A program made the position numbers and the translations under genes. A model generated the notes under the pieces. It worked only from the letters and a program-made list of their open reading frames with translations. It had not been told where the DNA came from and made no database searches. Shown piece by piece: positions 22,291-32,307 of a stretch of DNA of 64,000 bases. Location: positions 9,898,001 through 9,962,000 of the forward strand of contig OY754466.1 of assembly GCA_963575645.1 (NCBI GenBank), written 5' to 3'. Positions within the stretch are counted from its first letter, which is position 1; every line of letters starts with the position of its first letter. The DNA is from Xanthostigma xanthostigma. Lineage: Eukaryota; Arthropoda; Insecta; Raphidioptera; Raphidiidae.

Positions 22291-22738
22291 GTAAGATTCT
22301 GAATTGGTAAACCTTTAATATATCGCTATTATTGTCGTATAGAAGTACTATATTATGGGTGATACGAAAAATTGCTAAGACGAAATCACGTGGTCACAGA
22401 ACTATAAAACTTGGAAACTGGCCTCATATACACGGCGTTATATGGGAGAGAGGCAAAATCAATGTATAAGAATCTGTTAGAGATTCGTCGGCATTTAGCA
22501 CAGAAGAGAATCTCTAACGAGATTCTCCGATATAAAAAGCAGCATTTTGTCCAACCTCTAAGCACGAGCTATGCGGTACGTTTGTAGTGCTATGAGTACA
22601 TACACATACGTGAGTATGTTATAAAGTCAAAGCATTCTATGTAAGCGGAATACACACAGTTCTGTGTACGTAGCGCTTCGTGTGAATACAGCACATATAG
22701 TTCATACAATACCACACATAATGTACAGGCAGTTCCAG
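22291..22738. other. Unassigned stretch upstream of exon candidate
   Basis: No element ends recognised. It includes a local inverted pair around TTAGAGATTCGTCGG / AGAGAATCTCTAACGAG at 22477-22520. Confidence 0.35.
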
Positions 22739-22813
22739 GTTAATGTGACTGACATTGCCGGATTAACCTATAAGCAAATTAAGGAGGTTGATGCGTTACA
22801 GACATCATTAAAA
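22739..22813 (+). CDS. Candidate internal coding exon (unknown gene)
   Basis: A 75-nt block lies between CCAG and a consensus donor GTAAGT. It is exactly 25 codons, open in one frame and reads VNVTDIAGLTYKQ... to ...DALQTSLK, with composition unlike the repeats around it. The same frame stays open upstream to 22664, so the acceptor could be elsewhere. The polypyrimidine tract before CCAG is weak. I do not recognise the protein. It could be the edge of an unrecognised element. Confidence 0.3.
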
Positions 22814-23875
22814 GTAAGTCGAATTCTAAATGGGAACTTTTCCATAATAAATTTTTACAAAATACCAATAAATTATTGTCATAAAGGCATAAACAAATAA
22901 TTTTTTTTAATATTAATTAATTATTTCAGTGTTTTACTTAATGGACTAATTTTTGAATTTTTTGCACAAAGTTAGGTTAGAAAAAATAAATTTATGTACC
23001 TAAATATCTGTATTTTACATATTTTTTGCAGTAAATAATTAAAAAAAAATTAGAAGTAATAAAAAAATTCAGTTAAAATTGTTAAAACTGTCAAGAATAA
23101 AAATCCATAATCGAAAATTGCAAAGGTTTAATAATTTTTTTTATTGATTAAAAGTCTCCTAATTAAATTGGAAAAAATATTAAAATATGCATAAGACATC
23201 GATGCTTTACATAGTTAGTTTTTGGAACTGCTGACATTATTTGGTTATTTGCAAAAAATTAAAATGTACCGTTTGCATGCTAGGTTGACATATTTTCCAT
23301 AAGACTACATGTAAAAGTTTTTTTTAATTTTTAACTTTATAAATCTCCTAATAATTTTGGATTATTTACAGAAAATTTTGCCATAAAAAAACATTATTTT
23401 AGATTTTTTTCATTATCTTCGTAAAACGGCTCAACCTTCTTAAGCAATTGCTTAGGGCATCACGTTTTAGGGACCACCAAGAAGCACAACTCAGAAATGA
23501 AAAGTACCTCACTAAACCGTATCAACAATTTTTTTTCTTTTTGTCATGTTCTCAAAAATTTGATCTATACTGGTATGTCTTTAGAAGTACCTATAAAAGT
23601 TAAAAATAAATAATAATGTATTTTTGAAATTGAAAACGAAAAAAACATTATTTCTGAAGAATTCAATTTATTTAATTTTATAGTTTGGAATTTTTTTTTC
23701 AATTAATTGTATAAAAATGTCTAAGGTTCGATTTTATAGACAGTCAAATTTTCAATGAAAGCATTGATTTGAATTTTTTTTTATCAACTGAACATATTAG
23801 AGACGGGACCCATAACCAGGAAATGTTTAGGGCATCAAAGAGTCTTAATCCGGCACTGGTGATCAGGTAGGAAAA
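22814..23875. other. AT-rich stretch, possible hAT remnant
   Basis: Very AT-rich. Near 23847-23859 the text TTAATCCGGCACTG resembles an hAT right end, and GGGCATCACGTTTTAGGG near 23456 could be inside the same element. No matching left end or duplication was found. Confidence 0.35.
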
Positions 23876-23945
23876 TAGTATATTACACCACAAGAGACGA
23901 AAGTGTGATATCTTGCCCTGCGCGCCATGATGTCTGAGTGCGATA
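23876..23945. repeat. Half copy of the CACTTTCG foldback module
   Basis: It matches one arm of the foldback at 33481-33614 (TAGTATATTACACCACAAG, CGAAAGTGTGAT, CTTGCCCTGCGCGCCATGATG) and stops at the palindrome centre. Confidence 0.6.
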
Positions 23946-24302
23946 GATATAATTTTGTAAAATGTATTTCGTTTCCGGCCCGGCGTCTGAACTAATAGCT
24001 TTGAGCAAATTCTACCAGATTTACTTCTGTACTAATAGCTTTGAACGAATTCTATCAGGTGTCGCTACTTGATACTAAAACAGTTTTTGTTTGCTTCTGA
24101 ACTAATAGTTTTGAGTAAATTCTATCAGATGTCGCAGTATGTTACTAAAATAGTTTTTTTTTGAGAAAACACAAAATATTTAATAAAAACTATCCTATAG
24201 CGTAATTTGGACCAAGCAAGACACATGTACAAAATTTCATTAAAAGCGGTTCAGTGGTTTCGGAGATTAACGCGGGCGAACATCGTGACACGAGATTTTT
24301 AA
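23946..24302 (+). mobile_element. RTE-type LINE 3' tail (family 2) with tandem units
   Basis: Three imperfect tandem units of about 65 bp each contain CTGAACTAATAGCTTTGAG and CTATCAGATGTCGC. They are followed by ACAAAATTTCATTAAAAGCG, GTGGTTTCGGAGATTAACGC and GTGACACGAGATTTT. Further copies lie at 57.33 and 58.33 kb. Confidence 0.65.
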
Positions 24303-25146
24303 ATAGTTGGCAAAACCAAAAGTGCACATCCCGCAAGTTTTCCACTGTATATAAAAAAATAACAATTAAAAAATATTTTTAATAAATTTAAAAAGATTTA
24401 AAAATTTAAAGAAATAAATAATTAAAAATTGAAAAAATATTTTTTTTAAGTTTGCAAAAATAAAAAAAATTAAGAACTATACATAATATAATATATAATT
24501 AATATCAAGTGGAATAAAATAAAACAAAATAAAAAGAAAAAAAAAGAAAAAAAAATCAATGATTTCGTAAGGAATCGAACCCAGGGACCTTGCCTTTGGG
24601 GATCCAACGGCATAACCATTACGCCACGGCAGCCTAATACATATAGTGTGTTATCACGGTATAGAAGTGTAGCACTTGTTTTATGGATTACACTGTATTT
24701 ACACATTAATTATTATAGGTATTGTTTTTTTAAACTATTAGCTGTCAAAAATAATAAAATAAAACTGTTTATAAAAATTAAACTACTGAACACATTTTAG
24801 TGAATTTAAATAGGGTCTGGTCTGATAGTAAACAAAGTGAATAAAATATAACCCAAGGCAATCCGACCAAAATTGCGATCTGTAGAGTCGTGACGTACAT
24901 ACGTACAGACCAACCGACAACTGCTGTTTGTGATTTTCAATTACAATTTTAATAGTATTTATGAACTCGAATTGATTTAAAAATGGTTCTATTTTATAGA
25001 TTAGAATCTCCTCTTTTCAAAAAGCTTCAATTTGAATGGATTTCGTGTGAAATTAACTTAGATATAACTTCTTATATGAACGAAAGTCAGCTCTGACGCA
25101 CAAAGCGATAATAAAGCACATACCGCTAGTTTAGCGGTATGTGCAA
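24303..25146 (-). mobile_element. Hairpin-ended element with tRNA-like core, copy A
   Basis: About 0.84 kb, collinear with 43410-44241 and 63222-64000. In this orientation its right end is a 29-nt hairpin (25116-25144) built on GCACATACCGC and its inverse. Its other end, ATAGTTGGCAAAACC, has a nearby inner GCACATCCCGC, a one-mismatch copy of the hairpin arm. Such asymmetric terminal inverted repeats with one end-hairpin recall Helentron-type rolling-circle elements. No long ORF is present. It abuts the mariner derivative that follows. Confidence 0.7.
24563..24634 (-). pseudogene. tRNA-like sequence inside hairpin-ended element (copy A)
   Basis: It has box A TGGCGTAATGG and box B GGTTCGATTCC at normal tRNA spacing, but the acceptor ends do not pair and no confident anticodon stem forms. 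Preservation of both boxes in all three copies suggests Pol III promoter capture rather than a working tRNA. Confidence 0.6.
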
Positions 25147-25148
25147 TA

Positions 25149-25708
25149 CAGTATGTAAACACGTAAGGTGCACATAGGGAAATTAATATTGAGAAAAAAT
25201 GAGTGATCAGAGTGAGCCTTGAAATCTTGTTTTTCAATTTGACAGATAATATTCTTTTGCAAAATGAATGTGTATACTACCGAAGAAAATATTCAAATGA
25301 TTACAACATAATCGAACTTTTTTTATTAATGGGACAATAAATTCCCAAAAATACTTAAATATGTTGCGAGATCAAATATCTCTGCCTATTCGTGTTGAAC
25401 CTAAAGACATTGGGTCACTGAGTTACCAACGCGCATACGTCATACCAGTCAGACAATTTTTGAATGAAATGTTTCCAAACAGATGGAGTTGTTTTTTTGT
25501 AAAAAAAATACAAATATTGATTTATAAGAGCATTTTATTATTAAAAAAGCCAAGTACAATAATAATAAATCAAAATAAAATAGAAATCCTCAAGATTACC
25601 ACGATAATTCAATAGAAATAACAATTAATGCAGTTATGGCTAACTCTGATCCAAGTATTTTTTCCCAATGCTAATTTCCCTGTGTGCACCTTACGCGTTT
25701 ACATACTG
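25149..25708 (+). mobile_element. Deleted Tc1/mariner-like element, ~50-bp TIRs, TA TSD
   Basis: The ends CAGTATGTAAACACGTAAGG and, reversed, CAGTATGTAAACGCGTAAGG continue complementary for about 50 bp. TA flanks both sides (25147-25148 and 25709-25710). Pieces of a transposase remain inside. The hairpin-ended element lies two bases outside its left TA. Confidence 0.8.
25264..25486 (+). pseudogene. Tc1/mariner-type transposase fragments
   Basis: ATG 25264 opens MNVYTTEENIQMI, like the start of transposases with the YTxEEx(A/I)xM(I/L) HTH domain (DUF4817 type). In another frame, at about 25434-25486, YVIPVRQFLNEMFPNRW matches the segment after the second catalytic Asp. The block between them and everything after NRW is lost or scrambled. 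It is inactive. Confidence 0.65.
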
Positions 25709-25710
25709 TA

Positions 25711-26112
25711 GGTATATTGAAAGATTAAAAAAAACCCCTGTGAAAAAATGTTTACCAAATACATTTCTCGCGCTGACCGGGTATCAATTGTAGCTACTAT
25801 GACATACGTAAATATGTGTACGTAAGGTTGAGACATACGTGAAAATGTTACAACCTTCGCAAAAATACGAGAAATGTTAAGGCTTGAACACATTTCGATA
25901 TGTCAGACGTGCAGAAAGATTTGGGATGACGATGTTTCGTTGTGTGTAGCTGTAACAAATAAACCGGTGTTTTTCTTAAATGTTTTTGAAGTAAAACTTT
26001 TTTACGCACGCTTGACTTGGGGAGTAAGCTGGTGAATGCGTGACGAGAGATTTACGGAAGTGTGATCGGGCAAGGCGAACGGAAATTGAGAGGTGAAGAT
26101 AGAAAGAGAATG
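25711..26112. other. Unassigned stretch
   Basis: No gene seen. An inverted pair around ATGTGTACGTAAGGTTGAGA and nearby ACATACGTAAATATG occurs at 25800-25840. Confidence 0.35.
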
Positions 26113-26303
26113 ACAAATACTTCACTGACTAGTGGCGTCATCAGGTGGCTGAAACAAATACTTCACTGGCTAGTAGCGCTATCATGTGGCCGAAACAAAT
26201 ACTTCACTGGCTAGCAGCTCCATCAGGTGGCCGAAAATATAAGCAGTACTAACAATAGAATGACACATACTTTACTTGCCAGTGGCGCTATCGGGTGATT
26301 GTA
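26113..26303. repeat. 41-bp tandem repeat array
   Basis: Three head-to-tail units start at 26113, 26154 and 26195 (period exactly 41). Each has ACAAATACTTCACTGGCTAG followed by a GCGCTATCAGGTGGCCGAA-type end. A fourth diverged unit begins at 26263 after a 27-bp interruption and runs into the MITE below. Confidence 0.75.
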
Positions 26304-27055
26304 ACAGTGACTATTTTAGTGACATCTAATGACAAAATGAGAACATGATACTACTACATTGATGTACATTCAGTCGCTGGTGACTGAATGTAGGGTAGGA
26401 CGGGGGAATGGCGTTCACTTAAGGAAAACATGGTGTATTTTTTAAATTATTTATTATAAATCAAAATTAAGAAGAGTAACAAAGTCTTTAATTATCGAGT
26501 AATCAACAATTTAACAACAAAAGCATATATCTTTCACCTACTAGTAGTAGGAAAACATTATTAAAAAAACATGTTTGAGCGGCATTGCCCCTAACTTTGG
26601 GTAATGCCGCTCAGGGTCTCATAAAGAAGTGTACCCAATCCAATCCGGCTGTTTTGCTGCTTTGATCAAAATTGTTTTTGTTATTGTTACGCTCAGCAAA
26701 TTTATAAACAAGTTTACGCAAATCTGCGACACTGAGTTCATAGTATAGCGAGCCCAGCAACTTAACTTGTTCAGCATCTAATTAAAAATTAGATCAGCGC
26801 GGCCGCAAACGAAGAAACGCTCTTCACGGTCGCATGACCCGAGCTGACTGTCCGTTTGCATCGCAGTCTATTAGAGGCCCCCTCCCCTCGCGCTTCACGT
26901 GACGTGACGTGTTGCTACGTTCCTTTTTGACAGAGTTACAGAGGTGAGCGCCATTACCCAGTGAGCGCCATTCCCCCTCCCTACCCTACATCAATGCAGT
27001 AGAATCATTTTCCCACTTTGTTGGTAGATGTCACTAAAGTAGTCACTGTTACAAT
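26298..27055. mobile_element. Large MITE with ~110-bp inverted arms
   Basis: The left arm starts ATTGTAACAGTGACTATTTT and the reversed right arm ATTGTAACAGTGACTACTTT. Both run on through TTGATGTA and GTAGGGTAGG to GGGGGAATGGCG. The left arm alone carries a small extra palindrome, CATTCAGTCGCTGGTGACTG, at about 26367. The interior includes GGCATTGCCCCTAACTTTGG and a GC-rich patch near 26800-26930. No ORF. Confidence 0.7.
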
Positions 27056-27728
27056 TGACCCCGTCCTCCCGTAATTCCCGCTGTCCTAGAATCATGAAAT
27101 TTGGCAAGAAGCAATGTCCTATAGCACAAGTAAGTGGGAAAATCTGAAAACCGTAAATTTGCAGTTAAACGACAATTATGACGCATATTGTTTTATAAAT
27201 TGGGTCAAGTATAAATAAGTTTCAGATAGATACATTTCATAACAGTTCGATCGCTTACAGATGAACAAACATAAAGAAATTATTTCCTGTTTCATAAGGA
27301 AGAAAAACGGAGATTGTTTCGTAATCGAAAAAAATATCAAATGTATTTTAGAGAAGGGTACTTCAGGCGTACAAAAGAGCGGTCAGTACCAATAGCGATA
27401 AAAATGGTTTTGTGGTCTTTGAACAAAATATTCTGTACGCATTCAAATTGAATACCCGGTGTCTCACTTATCGGCGTGGCGCAACGGTGAAAAGTGTGTT
27501 TTCTTATTCGAAAAAGAAAAAATAATAATGTAGGGGAGAATGTGGAGGAATGGGACACAGGAGGAATGGGACAGTAAGGTTTTTTTAAATTTGGCGGGTG
27601 TTTAAATGTTTCAATTCGTCACAACAGATGACATATGCTGCTCAAAAGTATATGATAAATTTTAATACATGTTGAAGTATGTATGTTCGAGCTATTAAAA
27701 AAAGTGTGATTTTGTGGAAAAAAGTAAG
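27056..27728. other. Unassigned stretch
   Basis: No gene recognised. Short repeats GGAGGAATGGGACA occur at 27543-27572. Confidence 0.35.
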
Positions 27729-28430
27729 TATATGTTACGGTCTATACCCGAATTCGGTCAATGTTTGAAATAAATGCGCAAAACTAGTTTTGACCAACGA
27801 ATATTTACCAAACCCGGAATCTTACATTTAAACGGGTTTTGACTGTTGTAAAATGAGCAAAACTAGTTTTGCGCATTTTTAATTGGACAAAACTAATTCT
27901 GTCCATTTTTGAACGGACAGTAGGTACTAGTATGGCATCGGAATCTTCTTTGCGTTTTTTAATTAACTTTTCCACATCAATGATACTTATTATATCAAAG
28001 CGATTTATTCTTTTGTATTATTTAGCAGTCAGAGGTTTTAATTCAGCTTTCAATAAATTTGCTTTCATAACCTCACTTGTAGTGTAGTAAGGTAATTATG
28101 TTTCAGAAGCCTCCAATAGGCAAACTAGTTGAAACTCGAATTCATCTTACATTTTTACTTAATTATTACACTGAATATCCCACAGTTATATTAATTATAA
28201 CATTCAGGAGAACAATTCAATAGATAGGTACATAAACAAGAAAATAACCCTACTTTTGTTCAGGTTCGGACGTTGATTGAATGAAACAAGCAGAACTAGT
28301 ACTGTCCATTCAAAAATGGACAGAACTGGTTTTGACCAATTGAAAATTTGGGCAATATTCGTTGGCCAAAACTAGTTTTGCGCATTTATTTCGGCCATTG
28401 ACCGAATTCGTGTATAGACTGTAACATATA
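27729..28430. mobile_element. MITE with TATATGTTAC ends and CAAAACTAGTTTTG iterons
   Basis: The left arm reads TATATGTTACGGTCTATACC and the reversed right arm TATATGTTACAGTCTATACA. Both continue into GAATTCGGTCAATG, ATAAATGCGCAAAACTAG and CAACGAATATT. At least six copies of an 18-bp palindrome of the form GCAAAACTAGTTTTGC lie within 110 bp of each end. No ORF. Confidence 0.72.
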
Positions 28431-28708
28431 TATCAAAGATACTGTAACCTCAAAGAAACCATTTTAAACGTAAACTTGCGAAGTTCTTGTAAGTGCGACA
28501 AAAATAACTGATTACAAGTTTCGCGAAATTAATAGGACAAGCTCATTGACGACGAAAATTTATTTTATAAAGCATTTATTGTTTTGTGTCGTCGTTCAGT
28601 ATAATTTTAAACAAGTTACATTTGACACGTTTATATACAATTTTCAGTAAAAATCAGTCGTTTTTTCAAGAAAAATAGTAATTTTTATACCCGTTGATGA
28701 CATTTTGA

Positions 28709-28885
28709 CGTGATAACGTCTTATAAATTGATGAAACACCGACTGCATGCACGAAAAAGTGTCACGTTCCGAAATGTGTCACGTTCCGAAATGTGTCACG
28801 TTCCGCCTGACCTTCGAGCGGAATACGTTATCACGTAAAACTATCGTCCGTAAACCGACTTTACAGACAACCAATTTTTTTTTAT
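28709..28885 (+). mobile_element. ACGTGATAACGT element, copy with expanded 17-bp repeat
   Basis: It starts GACGTGATAACGTCTTATAA and near its other end has ACGTTATCACGTAAAACTAT, so the 12-bp ACGTGATAACGT is an inverted subterminal repeat. It ends with CCGACTTTACAGACAACCA before a T-run. This copy has three tandem GTGTCACGTTCCGAAAT units (from 28759, period 17), where the copy at 45.5 kb has one. Confidence 0.65.
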
Positions 28886-28904
28886 TGTAATTTATTTTTT
28901 ACAT

Positions 28905-29010
28905 AACAACAATACTGAAAAACAGACAGTATTGATTCTCCGAAGATGGCATAAAGTTTGCCGGAAACGTCAGACCATAAAATGCAATAAAAAAACCTTC
29001 AGTATTTGCT
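28905..29010 (+). mobile_element. Retroelement tail with hammerhead-like core
   Basis: At 28940-28967 the order is CCGAAGA, TGGC, a nine-base loop, GCCG, then GAAAC. It differs from the hammerhead core CUGANGA...GAAA only at the second base and has a four-pair stem (one wobble). It is followed by GTCAGACCATAAAATGC and a short A-run. Confidence 0.4.
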
Positions 29011-29231
29011 TAGTTCATTGATCCTATGCCACCAGGTTTCATTCTTTAATCTTCCAATATTTAAACAGGATCATCATCACTCTAAATTACTATAGAGTTA
29101 TTTTTTTACAGTTAATTTTATTCTTACTACACTCTCGAATCTTGATTTCATTCTCTTTCCTCTCATTTACGAGCTTCAAGTTTACATTGTAAATGTTTTT
29201 TTTTGAGGATATAATTTATTTTTATTAATTT
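29011..29231. other. AT-rich stretch
   Basis: Nothing recognised. Confidence 0.3.
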
Positions 29232-29860
29232 CTATCCGTCCCGGTTTCACCCGGGTGCAAAAGAATGTGGGGGTAGGAACTAGAGATGTGACGGATCGTT
29301 AAAAATGCATATCCGTGGATACGGATCTGAATACGGATATTTGGTTTGAAGATCCGCGGATACGGATCTTAACTTTCTTAGAGTACGCGGCGGTAAATAT
29401 TGCACATCGACCTTTGGAAAGAGACTATCTGTTATGGGAAAAAGTTATTGACTTCTTTAAGAGTTAACTCTCATAACAGATTGTCTCTTTCCAAAGATCG
29501 ATGTGCAATATCTCATTATAAAGATAGTTTTTTAGTACCTTTGAGTTATGTACTATTGGTATGGTACTCACTACGATAAATGTTTGCAATATAAAGGTGC
29601 CAAATACGATTTTAAAAAATAAAAAATAATCTGAATGGAATTTAACAGTTTTTCATTATTACCTAATCACCTATATATATAAAATTTCGTCTATGAATTG
29701 AAAATTAATAAGGTAAAAGATCCGTTAAATATCCGCCATAAAACTAACGGATACGGATACGGATCTTTCTTCTCCCTCGGATATCCGCGGATACGGATAC
29801 GGATATCCGGCACATCACTAGTAGGAACACGAGTACGCATATTTGCTTGTAAAGAGCTAT
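29232..29860 (+). mobile_element. RTE-type tail (family 1) split by an hAT
   Basis: CCCGGTTTCACCCGGGTGCA followed by AAAGAATGTGGGGGTAGGAAC resumes after the nested hAT as ACGAGTACGCATATTTG. It corresponds to the GGGACATGAGTACGCAC part of other family 1 tails. Confidence 0.6.
29281..29820. mobile_element. hAT MITE (TAGAGATGTG ends) with perfect TSD
   Basis: The left end is TAGAGATGTGACGGATC and the reversed right end TAGTGATGTGCCGGATATCC. It is flanked by identical GTAGGAAC (29273-29280 and 29821-29828). Both subterminal regions are filled with GGATACGGAT-type repeats. Its middle holds a ~45-bp inverted pair (ATTGCACATCGACCTTTGG and complement, 29398-29515). Confidence 0.88.
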
Positions 29861-30251
29861 TTTTCGTTGTTTAAATCATGAAAATAAAAGTGTGAATGTA
29901 CTACACAAAAGAAAATTGAGTTAAATGCCCATGGCATTATTTTTATTGAGATAAACTGTACAATACATTATTGCCAATAATCTCGCTTAGTATTTTTTCA
30001 AAGCAAAATTATTTTCAAATAAATTCTATAGCCTGTTGGAAATAACTTTCGAATTGACCATGGTTCGCGTACTTTATGCTGCTTTTCTTAATACACCTTG
30101 TATTTACTTTAAGAGAACGGAACACAAAGTAAGAAAAATACAATATTGATTTGTTAAATTTTTTAATGGTCAACGTTTTAACACAGTTTTTTATTCTTCG
30201 CAGGATCCTTAATTTCAATGTTAAAAATTTTTGTTTTTAGAACTTATATAA
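29861..30251. other. AT-rich stretch
   Basis: No gene or element ends recognised. Confidence 0.35.
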
Positions 30252-30487
30252 TACTAGCGGTCACGCCCGGTTTCACCCGGGTGCAAAAGGAGGAATAGGG
30301 GAGAAGGGACATGAGTATGCACATTCATCTTAGTTTACCGAGATGACTGTTGTGTCCAAATTTCATGATGATCGGAGTTACTGTTCAAAAGTTTTTGTCG
30401 GACAGACAAACTTTGAGTTACATTTTGCAACATTTTTCATTGATGCTCCGCTCCTATTGGTCGTAGCGTGATATTATATAGCCTATA
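30252..30487 (+). mobile_element. RTE-type LINE 3' tail (family 1), cut short
   Basis: From CGCCCGGTTTCACCCGGGTG to ATTATATAGCCTATAG, collinear with 53.45 kb. It stops where the next element begins, so the family's usual TTCAGCTTTATA end is missing. Confidence 0.75.
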
Positions 30488-30853
30488 GCAGAGGTTCCTA
30501 AACTTTTTTGTCTACGAGACAAAAATGCCATGGCAGTGACGTCATTTCCAGCTTCTTACCCAGCCTACTGGCCAGCAGAACTCGTGTATATAAACGTGTA
30601 TATAAACACAGCGCAAAACGTGTCTGTTGTCTGACTCTGAGCAGAATGCCGCCGTGTTAGTTTGTGGGCGTTTGTTCATGTCGCACACGTGACAAGATAA
30701 TGTTTTCTGATTGGTTCTTGCACATACCTAGCAAGGAAAATAGCCCCTGTTCTAATTTTAAAACCTATTTTGTGAGCTAGCAGGCGAGCCCGCAGTGACG
30801 TCATTTCGGACTCAGCCTACTGGCCGGCATAACTCGTGTGCAGCGGCCTTTAG
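30488..30853. mobile_element. Composite: hAT-like end plus GGCCGCTGCACACGAG MITE
   Basis: It opens CAGAGGTTCCTAAACTTTTT, nearly the left end of the hAT at 1930. It passes directly into GCAGTGACGTCATTTCCAGC and ends CTCGTGTGCAGCGGCCTTT, the terminus of the MITE at 47486. The GCAGTGACGTCATTTC block is present twice in direct orientation (30533 and 30793). Confidence 0.6.
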
Positions 30854-31329
30854 ACAATGAATAAAACCGTTCTAAGCGTACATTCTGTATCAGTGCGGTA
30901 TTATATGAAACGACTGTTAATTAAACACCTATTGTGAAATCACATTGGACACGACAGATGTGTTACCAGGCGTGATGCGAGCGTAAAAAAATGGACAAAT
31001 AAAAAAAGAACGCTTCTGTGAATATTGTGTAAATTTAACTTGTATGGGACCAAGTTTCAAAAACAATTTGGAGAAATAACAATAAACGACAATACAAACA
31101 CGTTATCTACGTACGTGAATAAAAGAGCAACGTATAACAACACGCAACGGAAACATTTATATGCCTAATTTACAAACCTTTATTTTTTATAAGAATGTTT
31201 TTAAATGATTTAAATTTAAGTGTTAATATCCGGTTCAAATATGCAGCCATTATTACTGTTCGATATAATTTCATTGATATAAAACAAACATCAATCAGAA
31301 AAATGATAGTTTTATTAACAATCACCTTA
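30854..31329. other. Unassigned stretch
   Basis: AT-rich with no recognisable gene. The 60-residue frame at 31195 is not protein-like. Confidence 0.35.
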
Positions 31330-31625
31330 TTCTGGATCTTCTTCAGAACTCTTCTAAAAAATATAAAAATTAATTAATAATTAGTTTCTAATTGGTTTTT
31401 GAAAAAAATTCGCTTTAAGTTTTTAATTATCAAATATTGGAAAAATCCGGACCGAACGTTAATGCATTAATTTTTATCTTTTTACCATTCCAACCCACAA
31501 GTGGGGAATGGTACTAGTTTAGGTCAAAAACCACTTTTTGTTATATTTGTCTGAAAAATTGGCCGATAATTTTATTTATTGAAGAGTTCTATCAGACGTT
31601 TACAAAGATTTGAATTTAATATAGT
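31330..31625. mobile_element. Penelope-like repeat, rearranged copy
   Basis: It contains CTGGATCTTCTTCAGAACTC (minus-strand core half), then AAAAATCCGGACCGAACGTT. It ends TTTATTTATTGAAGAGTTC, TCAGACGTTTACAAAG and ATTTGAAT, the shared 3' end. The internal CAACCCACAAGTGGGGAATG block also occurs at 21.66 kb. Confidence 0.45.
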
Positions 31626-31685
31626 AACACCGGGGCCAATTTATTCTTTGTTTCATTGTGATATTATGTCTAGCGGTTCGAGTGT

Positions 31686-31994
31686 TATAATGGTGATCAG
31701 GGATGTAGATAATATCTACATCCCTGATCACCAGTATCAATAAATTTTTTTCCGACGGGCACTCTGACTATAATATTATTATAAAGTTTAGAGGGAAAAC
31801 GCCCCAAAATCAAGAAAAGTTATAGAGGAAATAGGTGTCAGACTAGGCCTAATGAAGCCATATACAAAGTTTGGGGAGAGAATGTATCAATAAAATTTTT
31901 GCCGACGGGCACTCTGACTATAATATTATTATAGTCAGAGTGCCCGTCCTCTATGACTTTTCTTGATTTTGGGGCGTTTTCCCTCTAAACTTTC
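31686..31994. repeat. Nested inverted and direct repeat cluster
   Basis: A perfect small hairpin (TGATCAGGGATGTAGAT and complement) at 31692-31731 is followed by two direct copies of CGACGGGCACTCTGACTATA (about 31753 and 31903). A ~42-bp inverted pair containing AGGGAAAACGCCCCAAAATC lies at 31791-31832 and 31944-31994. No ORF. Confidence 0.7.
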
Positions 31995-32246
31995 CGAAAG
32001 ATGTCGTTTTGACGACATGTAAAAATTTATAGATAATGTTTGTTTTTTTAATTGGAAAGCTTAAAAACTTCAACCAAAACGCTAAAATAATGTTCTCTGA
32101 CAAATAACATGAACCATTTAAAATGTCTGACACCTCGAATATGCACATTATTAGTCGGGCAGTACATCTAATGATATAGTTATTTGTAAATTCAAAATGT
32201 ATATTTATCTGTTGTAATAATAATTGGTTATATTATATTGTTACAG

Positions 32247-32307
32247 AATCGAGATGGCATGTCCTGGTGGTTCTTTTTTAAATGTCGCTGTGTTAGCAGA
32301 CAGTAAG
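32247..32307 (+). CDS. Candidate coding exon with start codon (unknown gene)
   Basis: TATTATATTGTTACAG precedes and GTAAGA follows a 61-nt block. ATG at 32254 gives exactly 18 codons to the donor: MACPGGSFLNVAVLADSK. The acceptor has a T-rich tract and the donor is consensus. It could be a first coding exon with its 5' UTR upstream, or an internal exon entered in phase 2. I do not recognise the peptide, and a chance splice-site pair is possible. Confidence 0.35.

Noticed and set aside
23430..23862. hAT element ending TTAATCCGGCACTG
   Set aside because: Only one end is recognisable. No matching left end or target duplication was found, so it is mentioned only as a possible remnant.
24563..24634. 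Calling a functional tRNA here and at 43919 and 63744
   Set aside because: Boxes A and B are intact, but the acceptor ends do not pair and no clear anticodon stem forms. All three lie at the same place inside copies of one mobile element.
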